Assembly (NCBI RefSeq): GCF_037975245.1
Contig: NC_092572.1
Coordinates: 11,419,769-11,483,768 of the forward strand
Length of the DNA stretch: 64,000 nucleotides
Source: Apostichopus japonicus
Taxonomy: Eukaryota; Echinodermata; Holothuroidea; Aspidochirotida; Stichopodidae
Direction: 5' to 3'
Shown here: in pieces, positions 1-12,780 of the stretch
Numbering within the stretch: the first letter of the stretch is position 1
Layout of the letters: each line of letters begins with the position of its first letter
Made by a program: the position numbers and the translations under genes
The notes under the pieces: model-generated
Databases searched by the model: none
What the model was told of the DNA's origin: nothing
Seen by the model: only the letters and a program-made list of their open reading frames with translations

Positions 1-564
1 AGTTTCCACTTTTTGCTAACTACTACAGGGCAACAGTTCGTGGTCAGGTGGCTCTGTGGGACCTTTGTCTTTTTAAACAAAGTAATTAGTTTGTGTGGTC
101 CTTGTTTTCTAGGAATACATGTGCTGGCTACAAGCCTCTATTTCTTTTTCGAACTGTGGGGTACATAGAAAGTTTAGGGGCTTAATAGCTATTTAGTTTG
201 GTAGGAATATTCTTGGTGATTAACGTGTTTCTTCAAATTTATTTAAGCACAATGATGGGAAATCCTGAGACCTATTTGTAAGTTTATGATTCGAGGTTAA
301 GTAATGTGTCTGATAATTATTTAGTAACTTAATTGACAACTGATAGGTCAATGGACTCCAGATTCCAGGTACTGAATGGCAAGCTGGTCTAGAGCTGTCT
401 AGAGAGCCACCCTACCACAGAGACGTCCCACACAGAGTAAACCTGCCCCGGAAGTAACCCAATTAAGGAATCAATTATATTTCGCGACTGTGTATTTGGT
501 CGACCTGCGCCGCAATTGAGTACTTATTTCGTTCAGTGGATTTCTTGTTAGACGTTACAGCAGT
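1..564. other. Non-coding stretch, nothing recognised
   Basis: AT-rich sequence with no long open frame, no clear inverted repeat and no exon-like piece that I can support. It ends at the 8-bp target duplication of the hAT MITE that begins at 565. Confidence 0.5.
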
Positions 565-926
565 CAAGGGCGTAGGAACCGGGGGGCTGGGGGGCGCCAG
601 CCCCCCAGTGAAAAATGTGGAGGGGCGGAAGTATCATTCCGCCCCCCCGCTTCGCAAGTCAGAAAACCCCTTTTTCATTTCCAAATGAGAAAAAAAATCT
701 CATTTGGAGCACCAAATTGCATCTAAGGCCTGGTGAAAATACAAAATTAAGTTTACAAAATGGAGTGGGTGTTGAAGTGTGCTATATTGCACCAAATTGC
801 ATCTGAGGCTACCTGGAAATGCAAAAATTCCAAAGGGGAGGGGACACCCCTTCCCGTTAGACCCCTCCCCCAGGCCTGCCATCAGTCTTCAGCCCCCCCA
901 CTCAAAAGTACCTTCCTACGCCACTG
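565..926. mobile_element. Short non-autonomous hAT element (MITE)
   Basis: The ends are imperfect inverted repeats: CAAGGGCGTAGGAA on the left and, read inward on the other strand, CAGTGGCGTAGGAA on the right. Perfect 8-bp direct repeats ACAGCAGT lie at 557-564 and 927-934. An 8-bp duplication with CA-initial GGCG-type ends is characteristic of the hAT superfamily. The 362-bp body has G/C-rich subterminal tracts and an internally repeated CACCAAATTGCATCT word, and no transposase. The open frame inside it has no recognisable domain. Related G/C-rich sequence recurs near 39.2-39.4 kb and 39.5-39.7 kb. Confidence 0.85.
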
Positions 927-2047
927 ACAGCAGTGATAAGAACTGAAAGTTACCCATTTATATCATTAACATTTTTCTTTTATTTTAATGTGATCCCATT
1001 GTTTTAATACAAGATTCATGTGTATTGTACACTGAAAACTTAAATTGGTTCACCGACTAACATAACGTTAGTCCATCTGGTGCCTCTCCCGACTAACATA
1101 GCCTTAGTCAGTTGCTATACCGACTAATTCATTCCTTAGTCAGTTGGATTTCTTAGTCGGTCATCTTAGTCCGTCAGCTTAGTCGATCAACAATTTGGTA
1201 GTCGGTAAATGTATATTAGTCAGTTACATTAGTTGGTGACATTAGTCGGTCTTTACCGACTAATTTATATGAGCCACCGACTAGTTTATAGCAGGTTTTA
1301 CATTAGTCAGGATGGTGCCTCTCCCGACTAACCTTTCTCAGTCGGTATCGACTGACTAGTTGCATTGACTAGAATCACTGAAAGAATTAAACCCGACTAG
1401 TTTTACTGACTAGCATCACTGAAAGAAAAGAGAGCAGAAGAAACACTAATAATGTGTACGTTGGCAGTATTTATTTCTGATAAAACTTCTGATGTCTACA
1501 AAGGCTGACTTTCGACAGATAGAGAAGAAATCACTGTAAATAAAATCTGAAAATCTGTTTTTTTTCCAACAAAGTTAAGACAAGTTAATGGATCAAACAT
1601 GAATCGCAAAAGTATAGCACTGCACAATAATGCAAAGTTGAATCTTGGGCAAGGGTTCCTCATGACTTTCGTTTTAAAGTGGTACCCCAAATCGACACCA
1701 GTTAAGTCTTCACGAACAAAGAGTGTTTCTCTTAACTACAAATGGCCTCCCACTTGTCTTCAGGAAGCCAAAATCTGCACCATTATTGACCTGTGAACAG
1801 AAAATATGATATACGTGTAAGCACAGATACAAATATAGCACATGATAACTCACATTATCATAAACATACATTTACATTAAAATTTTATAACATATTGGGA
1901 GGTATACATTTAAATCTAGGTCCCTCAAATTATAAGCCAGGAATAGCAGCTTTACCAAATTATTATTAGCTTTGCACAGCATTACACCAAATTATTTCTC
2001 AAAGCTTAATAATTATGTTAATCATGTTAATAATGATCCCAATAGAC

Positions 2048-3571
2048 CGGGATCCCAGAGGGTTTGGTTAGCTGGGAAGGTAACCAATTGCCTTGTACAT
2101 CACAATGTTCACAGTGCATTCCTGTATATGAAACCTGACGACTGGCAAACCGACTGTGGTGGGTGTGGCTGGGAGAGCAATTTTAAAGTCACCTGATAGC
2201 TAACCTAGATCAGTTTTCATGGTAACACATCAAAGTAAGTACAATGTGTCAGGTATGGCCCCAAGAGCAACAAATGGCCATTGCCAGTAATTATTGGTGG
2301 TGGGGTACCCCTGCCAGTGATCTATAATTGACCCCTCAAGGCTGACCTAGGTCAGCTCATGAGGTAACCACTTGAAACCTACTGGAAAATGTTGGTTAGG
2401 ACTTCAGATACAACTGATGGGCATTGCCAGTAATTTTTATTGGTGGGGTACCCCTGCCAGTAGACCCCCAAAATGCCCATCCCCCATTGACCTAGATGAG
2501 CTCATGATGTAACCAGTTGAAAACTACTGGAAAATGGTATCACTTCATATGTAAGGGATGGGCATTTCCAGTAATTTATATTGAGGGGGGGGGGGGTACC
2601 CCTGCCAGTAGACCCCCAAAATGCCCATTCCCTCATTGACCTAGGTCAGCTCATGAGATAACCAGTTGAAAAATTACTGGAAAATGATAGGTATCACTTC
2701 ATATGTAAGGGATGGGCATTTCCAGTCATTTACATTGGTGGGGTAACCCTGCCAGTAGACCCCCAAAATGCCCATCCCCCATTGACCTAGATTAGCTCAT
2801 GAGGTAACCAGTTGAAAACTACTGTAAAATGATTGGCAGGACTCTATATGTAAGGGATGGGCATTTCCAGTAATTTATATTAGTGGGGTACCCCTGCCAG
2901 TAGACCCCCAAAATGCCCCCCCCCCCTCATTGATCTAGGTCAGCTCATGATTTAACCAGTTGAAAACTACTGGAAAATTATTGACAGGATTCTATATGTA
3001 AGGGATGGGCGGACTCTGGCAGTGGTGGCCCACCAATATAAAATACTGGAAATGCCCATACTTACATATGAAGTGATACCTATCATTTTCCTGTAGGTTT
3101 CAACTGGTCAAATCATGAGCGCACCTAGGTCAATGAGGGGATGGGCATATTGGGGGTCTACTGGCAGGGGTACCCCACCAATAAAAATTACTGGCAATGC
3201 CCATCCCTTGTATCTGAAGTCCTAACCAACATTTTCCAGTAGGTTTCAAGTGGTTACCTCATGAGCTGACCTAGGTCAGCCATGAGGGGTCAATTATAGA
3301 TCACTGGCAGGGGTATCCCACTGGTAATTACTGGCGATGGCCATTTGTTGCTCTTGGGGCTATACCTGACACATTGTACTTACTTTGATGTGGTTACCAA
3401 GAAAGCTGATCTAGGTTAGCTATTAGGTGACTTTAAAATTGCTCTCCCAGCCACATCCACCACAGTCGGTTTGCCAGTCGTCAGGTTTCATATACAGGAA
3501 TGCATTGTGAACATTGTGATGTACCAGGCAATTGGTTACCTTCCCAGCTAACCAAACCCTCTGGACTCCCG
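2048..3571. repeat. Long foldback with internal ~148-bp tandem units
   Basis: The left arm begins CGGGATCCCAGAGGGTTTGG and the right arm ends with its near-complement. The arms match over roughly 500 bp (for example GGTTAGCTGGGAAGGTAACC on the left, its complement at about 3536-3556). Inside the left arm the unit containing GTACCCCTGCCAGTAGACCC and GATGGGCATTTCCAGTAAT is repeated about five times at 144-153-bp spacing (near 2354, 2498, 2651, 2801, 2946). The sequence flips orientation near 3010. The transcript or single strand could form a very long hairpin. Confidence 0.85.
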
Positions 3572-3709
3572 CTCTACAGATCAGTGAAAATTTGACCAAA
3601 CTTATGAAGCTTGCACGTAAATGATATACTAGACTGTTTTTTTTTTAAAACAGGTTATGAAAAGTATCTTAAATATCATTAAACAGTTGGGTACAATAGT
3701 TAAACTCAC

Positions 3710-3926
3710 TCTTCCATCTTTTTTCTCTATATGGTATTTGTTCCTTTGCTTTTTGGACTCTTGGATAAACTCTTTTGTTCTGCGAAGGGTACCAATATAT
3801 CATCTTAAAACATGTCTTTAAGCCATATATAACACAGTTCTCCTCTTCTGTTGTTGCCTCCACACTGGTGTCGTACATCACAGGAAACCTCACCCTTGAC
3901 TTAGATATTTGGCTTTTCAATTCCTG
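3710..3926 (-). CDS. Possible internal exon, unknown protein, inside the TA element
   Basis: On the minus strand a pyrimidine tract ending TTTTTTCCAG precedes an open stretch of about 72 codons that ends at AAGA|GTGAGT, a good donor. The predicted peptide is mixed charged/aromatic, with an acidic VEATTEEENC stretch followed by a basic, Tyr-rich part (VYPRVQ, QIPYREKRWK). I recognise no family. It lies within the 1030-5793 element, so it may be a relic of that element's own gene. It does not fit the phase-1 frame of the Ig receptor gene. It could also be chance. Confidence 0.25.
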
Positions 3927-5899
3927 CTGGAAAAAAGAAACAGCAAAGTATTCATCATTTGAAAAAAAAAATTAAATAAAGTTGTCACCACAAAGTTATG
4001 TGAGATTTGCTTCCACTATAGTCTCAAAAAACAATCCCAAAGTTTGAAGCAGACTGTATAAAGCTGAAAATTTGAACGAGAGTGTCATCACCATTGCAAC
4101 CAGAATCAAACATGGGCTAAATCTTTGTTTGTTTTTATGATCTTTAAAAATATAAAATTTTAGAAACAGAAATGCACTGAGCCAACTTATTTATAGGCCT
4201 AATCGTTTTTAGTTGTTATTTTGCTTGCTCACATAACAAGCCTGTTTAGACCTAGGCTAGAGGAGAATCAGTACTTTGTTACACTAAGTTTGTCTTTCGG
4301 TCGTTTTGATTTAGTCTTACTAGTAGTACTAAAGTATATAATGGACCGGCGAAGACTAGAGAATACCCAGAGTTTTAGCAACTGCGTTAAACTGTATCAT
4401 CTGATCTATTATCTACGTCAATGAGTTTCATTCAATCTAGGATCAAAAAGAGAAAACTAATTAATCTTAACCTTTAAACTTTGCTACTAAACAGATATGC
4501 TTGAATTACAAATAAATGTCAAAAAAACATCATAATCTAAGAATCGATGCATATATACACATACATAAACAGAATAATTTGAATTCGCGCAAGTGAACCC
4601 TGCACTACATTGGACAGAAAAAAAAACGTGCAATTAGACCAAACTAAACATACTAAATTTTCCGTTACTTCTACATAAAATATCAATACAAATACAACAA
4701 CTTACTCTTTTGGCAGTATACTAAAAGCACATGTTATAATAACTTCAGACTATCAAGCTTTCATGAGAAAAAACGGTTAATACTTCTTACAGTAAGCAAG
4801 TCGACCGTGAAGGAAAGTCGCAATTGTTTCCTGGGTGTGACCGGAAATTAAATACTAAAAAATGATAAATGAAAAGGTTAAATACAACTGAAGCGTGCAT
4901 CCTGACTGCTCGCAACATATAATACCGTTGACTATCCAACATAATTTGTTCAGCCTACTGTGACTGTACGTTTGAAGGTCTAGCCTTGCTTATTCAATAT
5001 CGTAAAGCCTACCCATTTAGATTCACATGGGAAATTACAGGAAATCTTTACCAAATGAGTGTAGACTTCAAATAAACTATTGAGCCTTATAGTTCCAGCA
5101 TTTGTTTGGGAATAAATTAGAAGATTATGTGCCACTGTTCAATCTAGCCCAATACACACATAACACATTGTTAATTGGTGTTTAGAATGCACACTTTAGT
5201 GTTGAGAATGCACTGCAGCACCCAGTAGAAGCCTATAGGCTACTCACTGTCATTGCACTTGTGTATTGCGAAACGCCAACGTGACAACGGTAGCGTTACA
5301 CTAACCATAATACAGTACTAGTGCCAGTGGCCTAACAATTAACTTTAATTTTACCTTCAAGTTAAAGGAATAACAGGTAGGCCGATGATGCAGTTAATAC
5401 CTCCATTCTTCTAAAGACCTTCTTGGGTGATTTACGGTTGAAAGTTGCTTAGAGTGATCGTATGAAACTATGCCAAGTCCAGCAAGCTGCCGTTGCCTCT
5501 CGGTTTCCAAATTAAAGTGAATCGAATTGGGTTAAAATACATTAGTCCGTCGACACCGACTAAGCTACGATTATGGCGTAAATCGGGTGTCCGTGTCGTT
5601 CTTAGTCCATGGGTTAAAATACCTTAGTCCGTCGCCACCGACTAAGCTGCGATTATATTTTCCTTAGTCAGTGTAAACTGACTAAGAAGCAGCGATGAAA
5701 CGAAGATTTTTGCTAGTTCGTGTGCATTGACTAACGTTACAAACTAATTTAACGTTAGTCCGTGGCAATATTGACTAGTTTATTTTTTCAGTGTAAACCT
5801 GTTGTTTTGCCTTAATATGTTTATTGTGTAAGCGTTCCGCCTTTTCTAGTTGTCCCCACGATCTCAGAGTTAACCGGCCCTACCCTCATGGGAAGGTGC

Positions 5900-6690
5900 C
5901 AAGGGCGGCGGAACCGGGGGGGCACAGGGGGCACGTGCCCCCCCCCCCCCCACTTTTCCTCAGGTCAAAAATGTGCCCTTTTTCTACATACAAATTTCTA
6001 ATTAAAAAAAGAGTTTACAAAGCGAAACCCACGTCGAATGAAATATTTCGGGAAGTTTTAAATGTTTACTACCATAGGCGTAGGAGCTCAATTGGATTGG
6101 GGGGGGGGGGGGCTGTAACGACGTGCCCGAAAAATATAACCAAAATTTTTCGCGCGCTCCCTGCGCGTCTTACATATTAATTTGCATATCATATAGGCAT
6201 GCGTCGGTTATTAAATCACATGCCAATAACATACAATCATTTGCCGTGTTATTACCCTTCCATATTGCATTTCAAAAATGCCTTGCTATTTTACATTGTG
6301 ACTTTGTAATAAGCAGAAACCATTTATAGCCTACTATGAATAATGAGTATAGTTTTAATATCCCTTAACCTACCCCATCCTTTCGTACTTTGACATATTT
6401 CATTTGCTTTCATGCATGTATCGATCGCGTGTGCAGGGACTTGGACTTTATAATGATTTCACCTCATTTTGTCTCGAAAGAAAACTTGTTCCTTGGTTCC
6501 CAATTTGCACATTAGATATTGCAGTGCTAGTATGCATTGTTTCCTTTGGGGGGGGGGGCGTTGATGGAGGGATAGAAGTTAGAGTTATAAAGGGTACTAA
6601 ATATCAGGCTGCATCAGTCCAATCGAATTTCTGCAAAGTGCCCTTCGACGTTGGTGCCCCCCCAGATTAAAAGTGCTTCCGCCGCCCTTG
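5900..6690. mobile_element. Non-autonomous hAT element
   Basis: The inverted ends are CAAGGGCGGCGGAA on the left and the complement of the same at 6677-6690. Perfect 8-bp direct repeats GAAGGTGC flank it (5892-5899 and 6691-6698). The 791-bp body has poly-C near the left end (about 5938-5951) and poly-G tracts at about 6099-6112 and 6548-6558. No transposase is visible. The open frames inside are uninterrupted but unrecognised. Its ends are similar in type to those of the 565-926 hAT element. Confidence 0.87.
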
Positions 6691-6829
6691 GAAGGTGCTA
6701 CTTGTAATTTTTACAAACCTAAAAATATATTTTTGCCTGGTCACTGCGTTTTTGACCGGCTACATTTGCGTCAAAGGTGATACTCGAGGAAGACTTCAGG
6801 AGATGTTGTTTAAAAATGTTTATCGCAAC

Positions 6830-7930
6830 ATAAATTTGTTGTTTTCTTCGAAAAATAACACTGCTTCAAGAATCCAACAACTCTTATAATATTCTTCGGA
6901 CATTCACTTCAGCCATAACATCCTAGTTCTTCTATTATCTTCTTGTTGTGACAATTAAGGAACTGCTCTGTTTAATTGTCGTACAATACAACGTATAAAA
7001 GTGACGTTATTTGTTTATTGCTACTCTTTTCAAAACATCTCTTAGCACCCAACAACTGTCAAAATATTCTTCAGACGTATAGCTTTAAACATAACCTGGT
7101 CCTGAACCACTGTTAGTGCAAGAACATTTGAATTATGTCAGCAACTTGCTGTGACGAGAAACTGCTCTATTTTCATTATCGTACAACGTACGTATAAGAG
7201 TGACGTCTTATGTATATTGTTTACTCGTAAAATAACACCTCTCCTAGCACCCAACATTATTTCGTTATCCCTGCATTACTTTCAACCAACACATCTTGTT
7301 TCTAAATAAGTGCAAGAACATTTAAATTATGTCGTTTCCATGTTGCTGTGACAAGGAGTAACAGGAGTTTTAATTGTCGTCAAACCTATAACAGTGACGT
7401 CATATGGTTATTTTACTCGTAAAGTATCACCTCTTTTAGCATCCAACAACTCTTATGATATTCTTAGGACACTTACTTACAACATCCAACCAACAAACAT
7501 TTGTTCTAAATAGGTTTGGTAACCTATAAATACTTTTATCATGTTGCTGGTAATAGTCGTTGCTGATTTTCAATTTAGCCCACACTTCATTGTGAGGTAA
7601 TTTGTTGTTAAATGTTAACACGTAAGATAACATCTCTCCAAGCATCCAACAACTCCTAAGATAATCTCAGGACATCCCTCTATAACTGTCAACAAAATCA
7701 TCTAGGTTCTCATAAGTGCAAGAGCATTTAAATGCCATTTTCATGTTGCTGTGACAAGGAACTGCTTTGTTGTAATTGTCGTGCACCGTATAAGAGTGAC
7801 GTCATTTGTTTGTTGTTTACTCGAACAATAACACTGCTCCAATCACCCAACATAGCGAAAAAGTTCCCAGGACATCCCTCTACAACTTCCAACCAACAAA
7901 CCTTGGTACTAAATATGTGCAATGAAACTA
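6830..7930. repeat. Degenerate tandem array, ~195-bp unit, about six copies
   Basis: Each unit contains, in order, a phrase like AACACTGCTCCAA-CACCCAACA, a phrase like TTGCTGTGACAAGGAACTGC, and TATAAGAGTGACGTCAT. Unit starts fall near 6845, 7035, 7235, 7430, 7630 and 7830. Copies differ by many substitutions and small indels, so this is an old array. The open frames across it are products of the repeat and are not called as genes. Confidence 0.75.
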
Positions 7931-8220
7931 TTTTTTTAAGCACTTTTTGAAGGCTGCCCTGATGGACTATACCAAACGTTAGGTACATTTTATACAAATA
8001 ATAGGTAGGCAAGGAGGGAGTAGCTTTAGTGTCCTGGCTAGTTTGCTTATGTCTGAACGGCGGATTTTATCAGGGTCAAAAGGGGTTACTCCGGGTCGTG
8101 CTTGTTGAGCGGCTATCAATTTATCAATATATTTTAAAGAAAATCCACCTATCCTCCAAAAGAAAGTATAATATTAGAGAAAACCAGACAAATAAGATAT
8201 GATTCATAATTGACAAACTA

Positions 8221-9565
8221 GGAGTATTTTTTTCAAAAAAATATATTACAAAATTAAATACATAATAGTAGACGCAATATAGTTTTTACATTCATCATAA
8301 AATTATGTAAAGTAGAAAAAAATTGAAATAATATTCATTATTAAAAATGTGACGTACAGGACAAAATGTGATGTACGGGAAATAGTGTGGGGAAAACCAT
8401 GTATTTATACATAATAAACATGCATGAACTCCAATGGGGACCTCTACTGGGAACCTTCCAATGCTTACACACAATGCACCAAAATATATTATAAAATTAA
8501 ATACATAATAGTAGACGCAATATAGTTTTTATATTCATCATAAAATTATGTAAAGTGAATATATAGTGTAAAGTAGAAAAAAATTGAAGTAATATTCACT
8601 GCAAATGTAATTATCAAATTTAAAAATGTGACGTACAGTTATGTTATGAGTATTTGATGTATGTGTAGAGTAGATTAATACTTTACGCATTCAATGTTTC
8701 ATGTAGTGGAATAATCTCACAAGTACAGTCACTGCTATTTCTGTATCCCCGAAAGAAGGAAATATGGCATGAAATTACCAATGTCATTGTTCTGTCACAC
8801 CATTAATGTTTTTATGTAGAAATCAGCTTGTTATGGTATATTCAGGAATAAAAATATGAGTTTTCATAGTCAATTTGTATATGCACAAATTGTCCTGTAC
8901 GTCACATGTCCCATACATCACAGGGCATTTTCATTTGTGTAATCATTGTAATGGAATTACTTCATATTTTTTTCTAATATGTTACAGCTTAGCCCTTGGA
9001 AGGTTAGGCTATTCACTAGTTATCACAGCTTGATCACTGCCTTCCTAATTTCAGAGGGGTTTCAGCTTTGCTCTTTAGTAAAAAAAAAAAATTCTCTGGT
9101 CCCATACGTCACACTGTATATTAATTGGGATGGGACCTAATTAAAGCAAGTATAGGTAATCTTCATGAGTTTGTAATAAAGTAGCAGCAATAAAACATGA
9201 AAACCTGTAAAAGTTTCTGGAAAATAGAATTTTTATAACTTTGAGAAACACATTTAAGTCTCTGAAATATCCCGTACGTCACAGTGCAAATAGCTTGGAC
9301 CTGCCCCATAGAGTACAAACAACACAGCCTGGTGCAGTCTTATCTTTCCATACATGGTCCATACTGGGCTATTCTCTGGAAAATGAAACTGTCATGCAAA
9401 ACCTAAAGTGTTCATTAGGACCAAATGTTATATTTTGAGAAGGGTTCCCTCAAGTTTTCTATTTCATATTAATTTTATTGAAATTACAACCATACCATAC
9501 TAATTTGCAAAAATTGCATACTATGGAATGAAAATTCAGAATGTCACACACATGACCCAACAGTG
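8221..9565. repeat. Block with dispersed GTGACGTACAGG words and a ~130-bp direct duplication
   Basis: Two copies of a ~130-bp segment (about 8229-8360 and 8476-8640, sharing AATACATAATAGTAGACGC and AAATGTGACGTACAG) lie in direct repeat. The word GTGACGTACAGG or its complement recurs at about 8350, 8369, 8629, 8893, 8910, 9100 and 9270, with CACACACGTGAC variants near 9543-9575. I find no clear TIR or target duplication. It resembles the other private-word elements in this window. It overlaps the likely 3' UTR of the Ig receptor gene. Confidence 0.6.
9474..9479 (-). promoter_or_regulatory. Candidate polyadenylation signal AATAAA of the Ig receptor gene
   Basis: A minus-strand AATAAA lies about 410 nt downstream of the stop codon at 9889-9891. 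Such hexamers are common in AT-rich DNA, so this is only a plausible site. Confidence 0.35.
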
Positions 9566-9888
9566 TCACACACGTGACTGGATTTTTTTTAGCCTATGGC
9601 AGATTTCACAGTAAAGGGGTCCAATTATACTTTTCAAATATGAGTTGAGGTAATGCAACATATTCAATTTAAAAAAAATTTTTCCATTTAAATTTTATGA
9701 GTTTTGTCCGTCCAAGTCCTTAAAAGTCTTCATGCTCCAGTAAATGGTAAACTTCAGCTGTACAGATAAATCTGATGTTGATATCAGATCCATAGTACTA
9801 ATAGTCTCCTCTAATAACTAAACAATTATCAAAAGTTCCTCCTCAAACATGAAAAAGAAGAAAGTATGATTGTGCAAAAATGCCAGTT

Positions 9889-9968
9889 TCAGTTCAAGTG
9901 ACCTCCATCCACTGACTTCCTTGTATTGAGGGGCTGGGTGGGGAGAGCCCCTTCGTCGCCTTGTTCAT
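9889..9968 (-). CDS. Ig-superfamily receptor, last coding exon (cytoplasmic tail)
   Basis: A minus-strand acceptor (TTATTTTTCAG, AG at 9970-9969) opens 80 nt that end in TGA at 9891-9889. Entered in phase 1 with the G that ends the exon at 11319, the first codon becomes GAT (Asp). The 25 following residues begin EQGDEGALPTQPLN and end SVDGGHLN before the stop. The peptide is hydrophilic and has no tyrosine, so no ITIM or ITAM. Joining from 11319 keeps the frame exactly, which supports both exons. The intron between them is about 1.35 kb. Confidence 0.7.
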
Positions 9969-11318
9969 CTGAAAAATAACAAAGTAGGAACAAGTACTCA
10001 AGAATGCTCAACTATACATATGGTTAGAGAATTAAACAATGCTGTTCCTTTTGAAAACCATGTTTATGCAGAGGCTATGTTAAAAAATAGTACAAGTTTT
10101 CAAGTACTACCAAAGCATCCACATGGAATTTCTCCCCCTCATCCATCCAACACAATCATGAATTACCACCCACCCACTGAACCTACTAGCAACCACAAAA
10201 GTAAAGTTATAGAGATGGAGTTAAAGGAGCACTTTTACCCATATGACAGATGTTGGTAAAAATTTAAAAATCAGAATTACCAATTAAAAAAAAGAATGAA
10301 TGTAAATAATGTCAACACTAATATGTGCATGAAGGCCTACCTAAATATGATGAAGACACTGCTGTTGCTGATAAAAAATATGATTTAATGGACAAATTCA
10401 ACTATAATAGATCTAGTTGCATTGAAGACTCTGTTGTAGCCTCCGCTGCGGACAACAAGATATACTCGGGCCAGTGTGCCAACCATACATGTCATAATTT
10501 TTCCTGTGAGAGTCTTATGACTGACACTTTTGGAGGCAAAACAGTAACAATTCGCAGTTAACTCATCAAATTCCCATGCTATTGCTTTGTTTATTAATAT
10601 CTGTACTGTCATAGATTACATAGTGGGGAACAATTAAAATTTAATCATAAACCTTCTTGTATTATTCTTTATAATTTGCAATGGTTGTTCAGAGATCTCA
10701 GTCAACTAAATGCCTTGATAGAAATACCAAATCTTACTTTGCTGTCTTCTGATAGATAGAATGTCCAAGCACTTGGTCACAGCTCACAAAATACATTAAT
10801 TGTAATATCGCTGAAAAACCAAGTCTGCTGTTTCGACGCATATTTTCAAAAGACAAACTTTTTCATGGGCAAAAATAGGAGCAGCATACAAAACTGCTCA
10901 CTACTGAGTCAAGTGGTTTGTTAACAAGTTTAGTTTCTCACAAGAAACAATGTGCATGGTCATAATACAGAAAATTGAGGGGGGGGGGGGCATGAATGGC
11001 CAACTTGTCAGCTATCCAATGATGGGTAGGGTTTAATAGCTACTGAGACCTACAAAAACTTGGAGACCACGATTTAGTGTGTACGTCAATGGGGCATTTA
11101 ATTATATGGAGTATGTTGCCAAGAGGCATGATGTCAAAGGTCAACTGACGTTATAACTTTGGAGGGAAGAGGGCCATGCCATGAATCTAGTTTGCCATTG
11201 ATTCACTGGATCTGCCTTCCTCTACATAAAAACCACTAATCCAGTGACATCCAATTAAATGTAACAAGTGTCCATATTTCAACTTCAACCATTCATAAAT
11301 TTAAAAGTGATACAGTAC

Positions 11319-11405
11319 CTGTTCCGATATGAGTAACTTCTGGTTGTTCTGCTCCATCAGTAGTAGGGTCCTGCATCTCATGTTTTTCAATTCCTGGTTC
11401 GTTTC
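11319..11405 (-). CDS. Ig-superfamily receptor, juxtamembrane cytoplasmic exon
   Basis: An 87-nt minus-strand exon lies between an acceptor (CATATTCTTTTGAAG) and a donor (ACAG|GTACTG). It is symmetric phase 1-1. With the G that ends the transmembrane exon its first codon is GGA, giving a charged peptide NEPGIEKHEMQDPTTD followed by GAEQPEVTHIGT. This follows naturally after the basic stop-transfer residues CKR. No tyrosine motif is seen. The preceding intron would be about 20.4 kb, so another small cytoplasmic exon inside it cannot be excluded. Confidence 0.65.
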
Positions 11406-11639
11406 CTTCAAAAGAATATGGTAGCAAAATAGCTTATTAAGAATTTTAACAAAACCAAACAAACCTTGATCTCGACTTACTTTACACACAAAGGTTGCAG
11501 TGGAGTCAACATATGGACAATTCAAATCGGAATATGGCCACGAAAATTCAAATTACTTGAAAGAAACTAATACAGGTCACTCGCGGTCAACCTGAGGTCA
11601 AAAGTCACCCTAATGCAGGTTGACTATTGGATTACAATA

Positions 11640-12700
11640 GCATACCTACCAACCTTGAAGGACATTTGTTCTCAAGTTATTGCAAAAAAACTACTTTGTG
11701 ACTCCTAATTGACCTTTGTTGACCTTGGATAACATGAAAGTTATGTTAAAAACGATCCCTTACCCCCACCCCCATTCACAACTAGTCACAAAATACAGAC
11801 CCTGTCAGTGGGAGTTTCACAAGTTATTACCAAAAACACATTTTGACCTATAATTGACCTTTTGTGACCCTGGATCACATAACGGTTATTTTCGAAAACG
11901 TGCCCCTAACTACATTTACAACTTGTCTCAATATATCAGCCATGTCAGACTTCGGGACTAGAAGTTGTTGCAAAAATTAGCAGTTTTTTGCACTGCATAT
12001 AAGCAACCTTGGTTGACCTTGGATGTTGTTCCCCTCGATGATGTGAAATCTGTCCTAAATTTTTTATGTGCTCCAATGTACACACACAATGTTATTGCTA
12101 ATAAGGTATCAGAACCAACCTTTGGCAAGTTTGGCCCCTCATAACTTGAGAACTGTGTGTCGGATTGAAGCAGGAGTTGGTTTCCTCTATAGAGCACAGG
12201 GAGCTCTATGGTATATCAAAATAGTGACCAACTTTTTTTGTTTTGCCCCGTATCTCCTAAAATGAGCATACTTTTCAAGATTAGACCTTTGACCTTGTGA
12301 CCTCATGGTCAGATGCAGTTTAACATGCTGATTCCTAAAAGCAACATGAAAAGTCTGTACGACCATCCTTACTGTACTAATTTAAAAAAAAAAAAACTTG
12401 ACCTCTGATAAATTTGCACACCATAGCATTACAGTAGCATAATTCACAACCTTGACGGACATTTGGTTCTCAAGTTATTGCAAAAATACTAGTTTTTGAC
12501 CCATAATTGACCTTTGTTGACCTTGGATCACATTCGACCGTTACGTTTGGAAACAATCCCATACCCCATATGCACAGCCTGTCTCAAAATATTAACTCCA
12601 TCAGACTTTCGCACTGGGAGTTGTTGCATTTTTAATATTTTGCATTTTTTTTACCCTAACTGACCTTTGGAGACCTTTGCGGGCACCAAAAACAATATTA
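11640..12700. repeat. Degenerate tandem repeat containing TTGACCTTTGTTGACCTTGG
   Basis: Units of roughly 150 bp recur near 11655, 11800, 11945, 12130, 12450 and 12600. Each has a variant of TTCTCAAGTTATTGCAAAAA followed by AATTGACCTTTGTTGACC and CTTGGATCACAT. The type is familiar from marine invertebrate genomes, here old and diverged. No coding potential is supported. Confidence 0.7.
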
Positions 12701-12780
12701 GGGATCTCCACCCACCAAGTTTGATCATGATACATCATTTCCTTTTTGAGATATCGTGTACACAAGCCAAGCGTCACAAA

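Larger units (their letters stand above)
1030..5793. mobile_element. TA-flanked element with dispersed CGACTAA/TTAGTCG words
   Basis: The ends are short inverted repeats (CACTGAAAA at 1030, TTTTTCAGTG ending at 5793), each abutting TA (1028-1029 and 5794-5795). The TIR alone is weak. The stronger evidence is that both terminal ~300-bp zones (about 1050-1410 and 5540-5780) are packed with one word in both orientations, CCGACTAA and TTAGTCGG, often as near-palindromes such as GACTAACATAACGTTAGTC. The word is not obviously repeated elsewhere in the window. The interior holds a long foldback (2048-3571) and one exon-like minus-strand frame. The TA duplication is compatible with Tc1/mariner-like or similar superfamilies. 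No DDE transposase is recognisable. Confidence 0.6.

Noticed and set aside
2920-2932. CRISPR-like direct repeats in the 2.3-3.0 kb array
   Set aside because: Units are ~148 bp with no unique spacers, in a eukaryotic foldback element.
3710-3926. Assigning this exon-like frame as a further cytoplasmic exon of the Ig receptor
   Set aside because: In phase 1 it runs into a stop after about seven codons, and the receptor already has a good terminal exon with stop at 9889.
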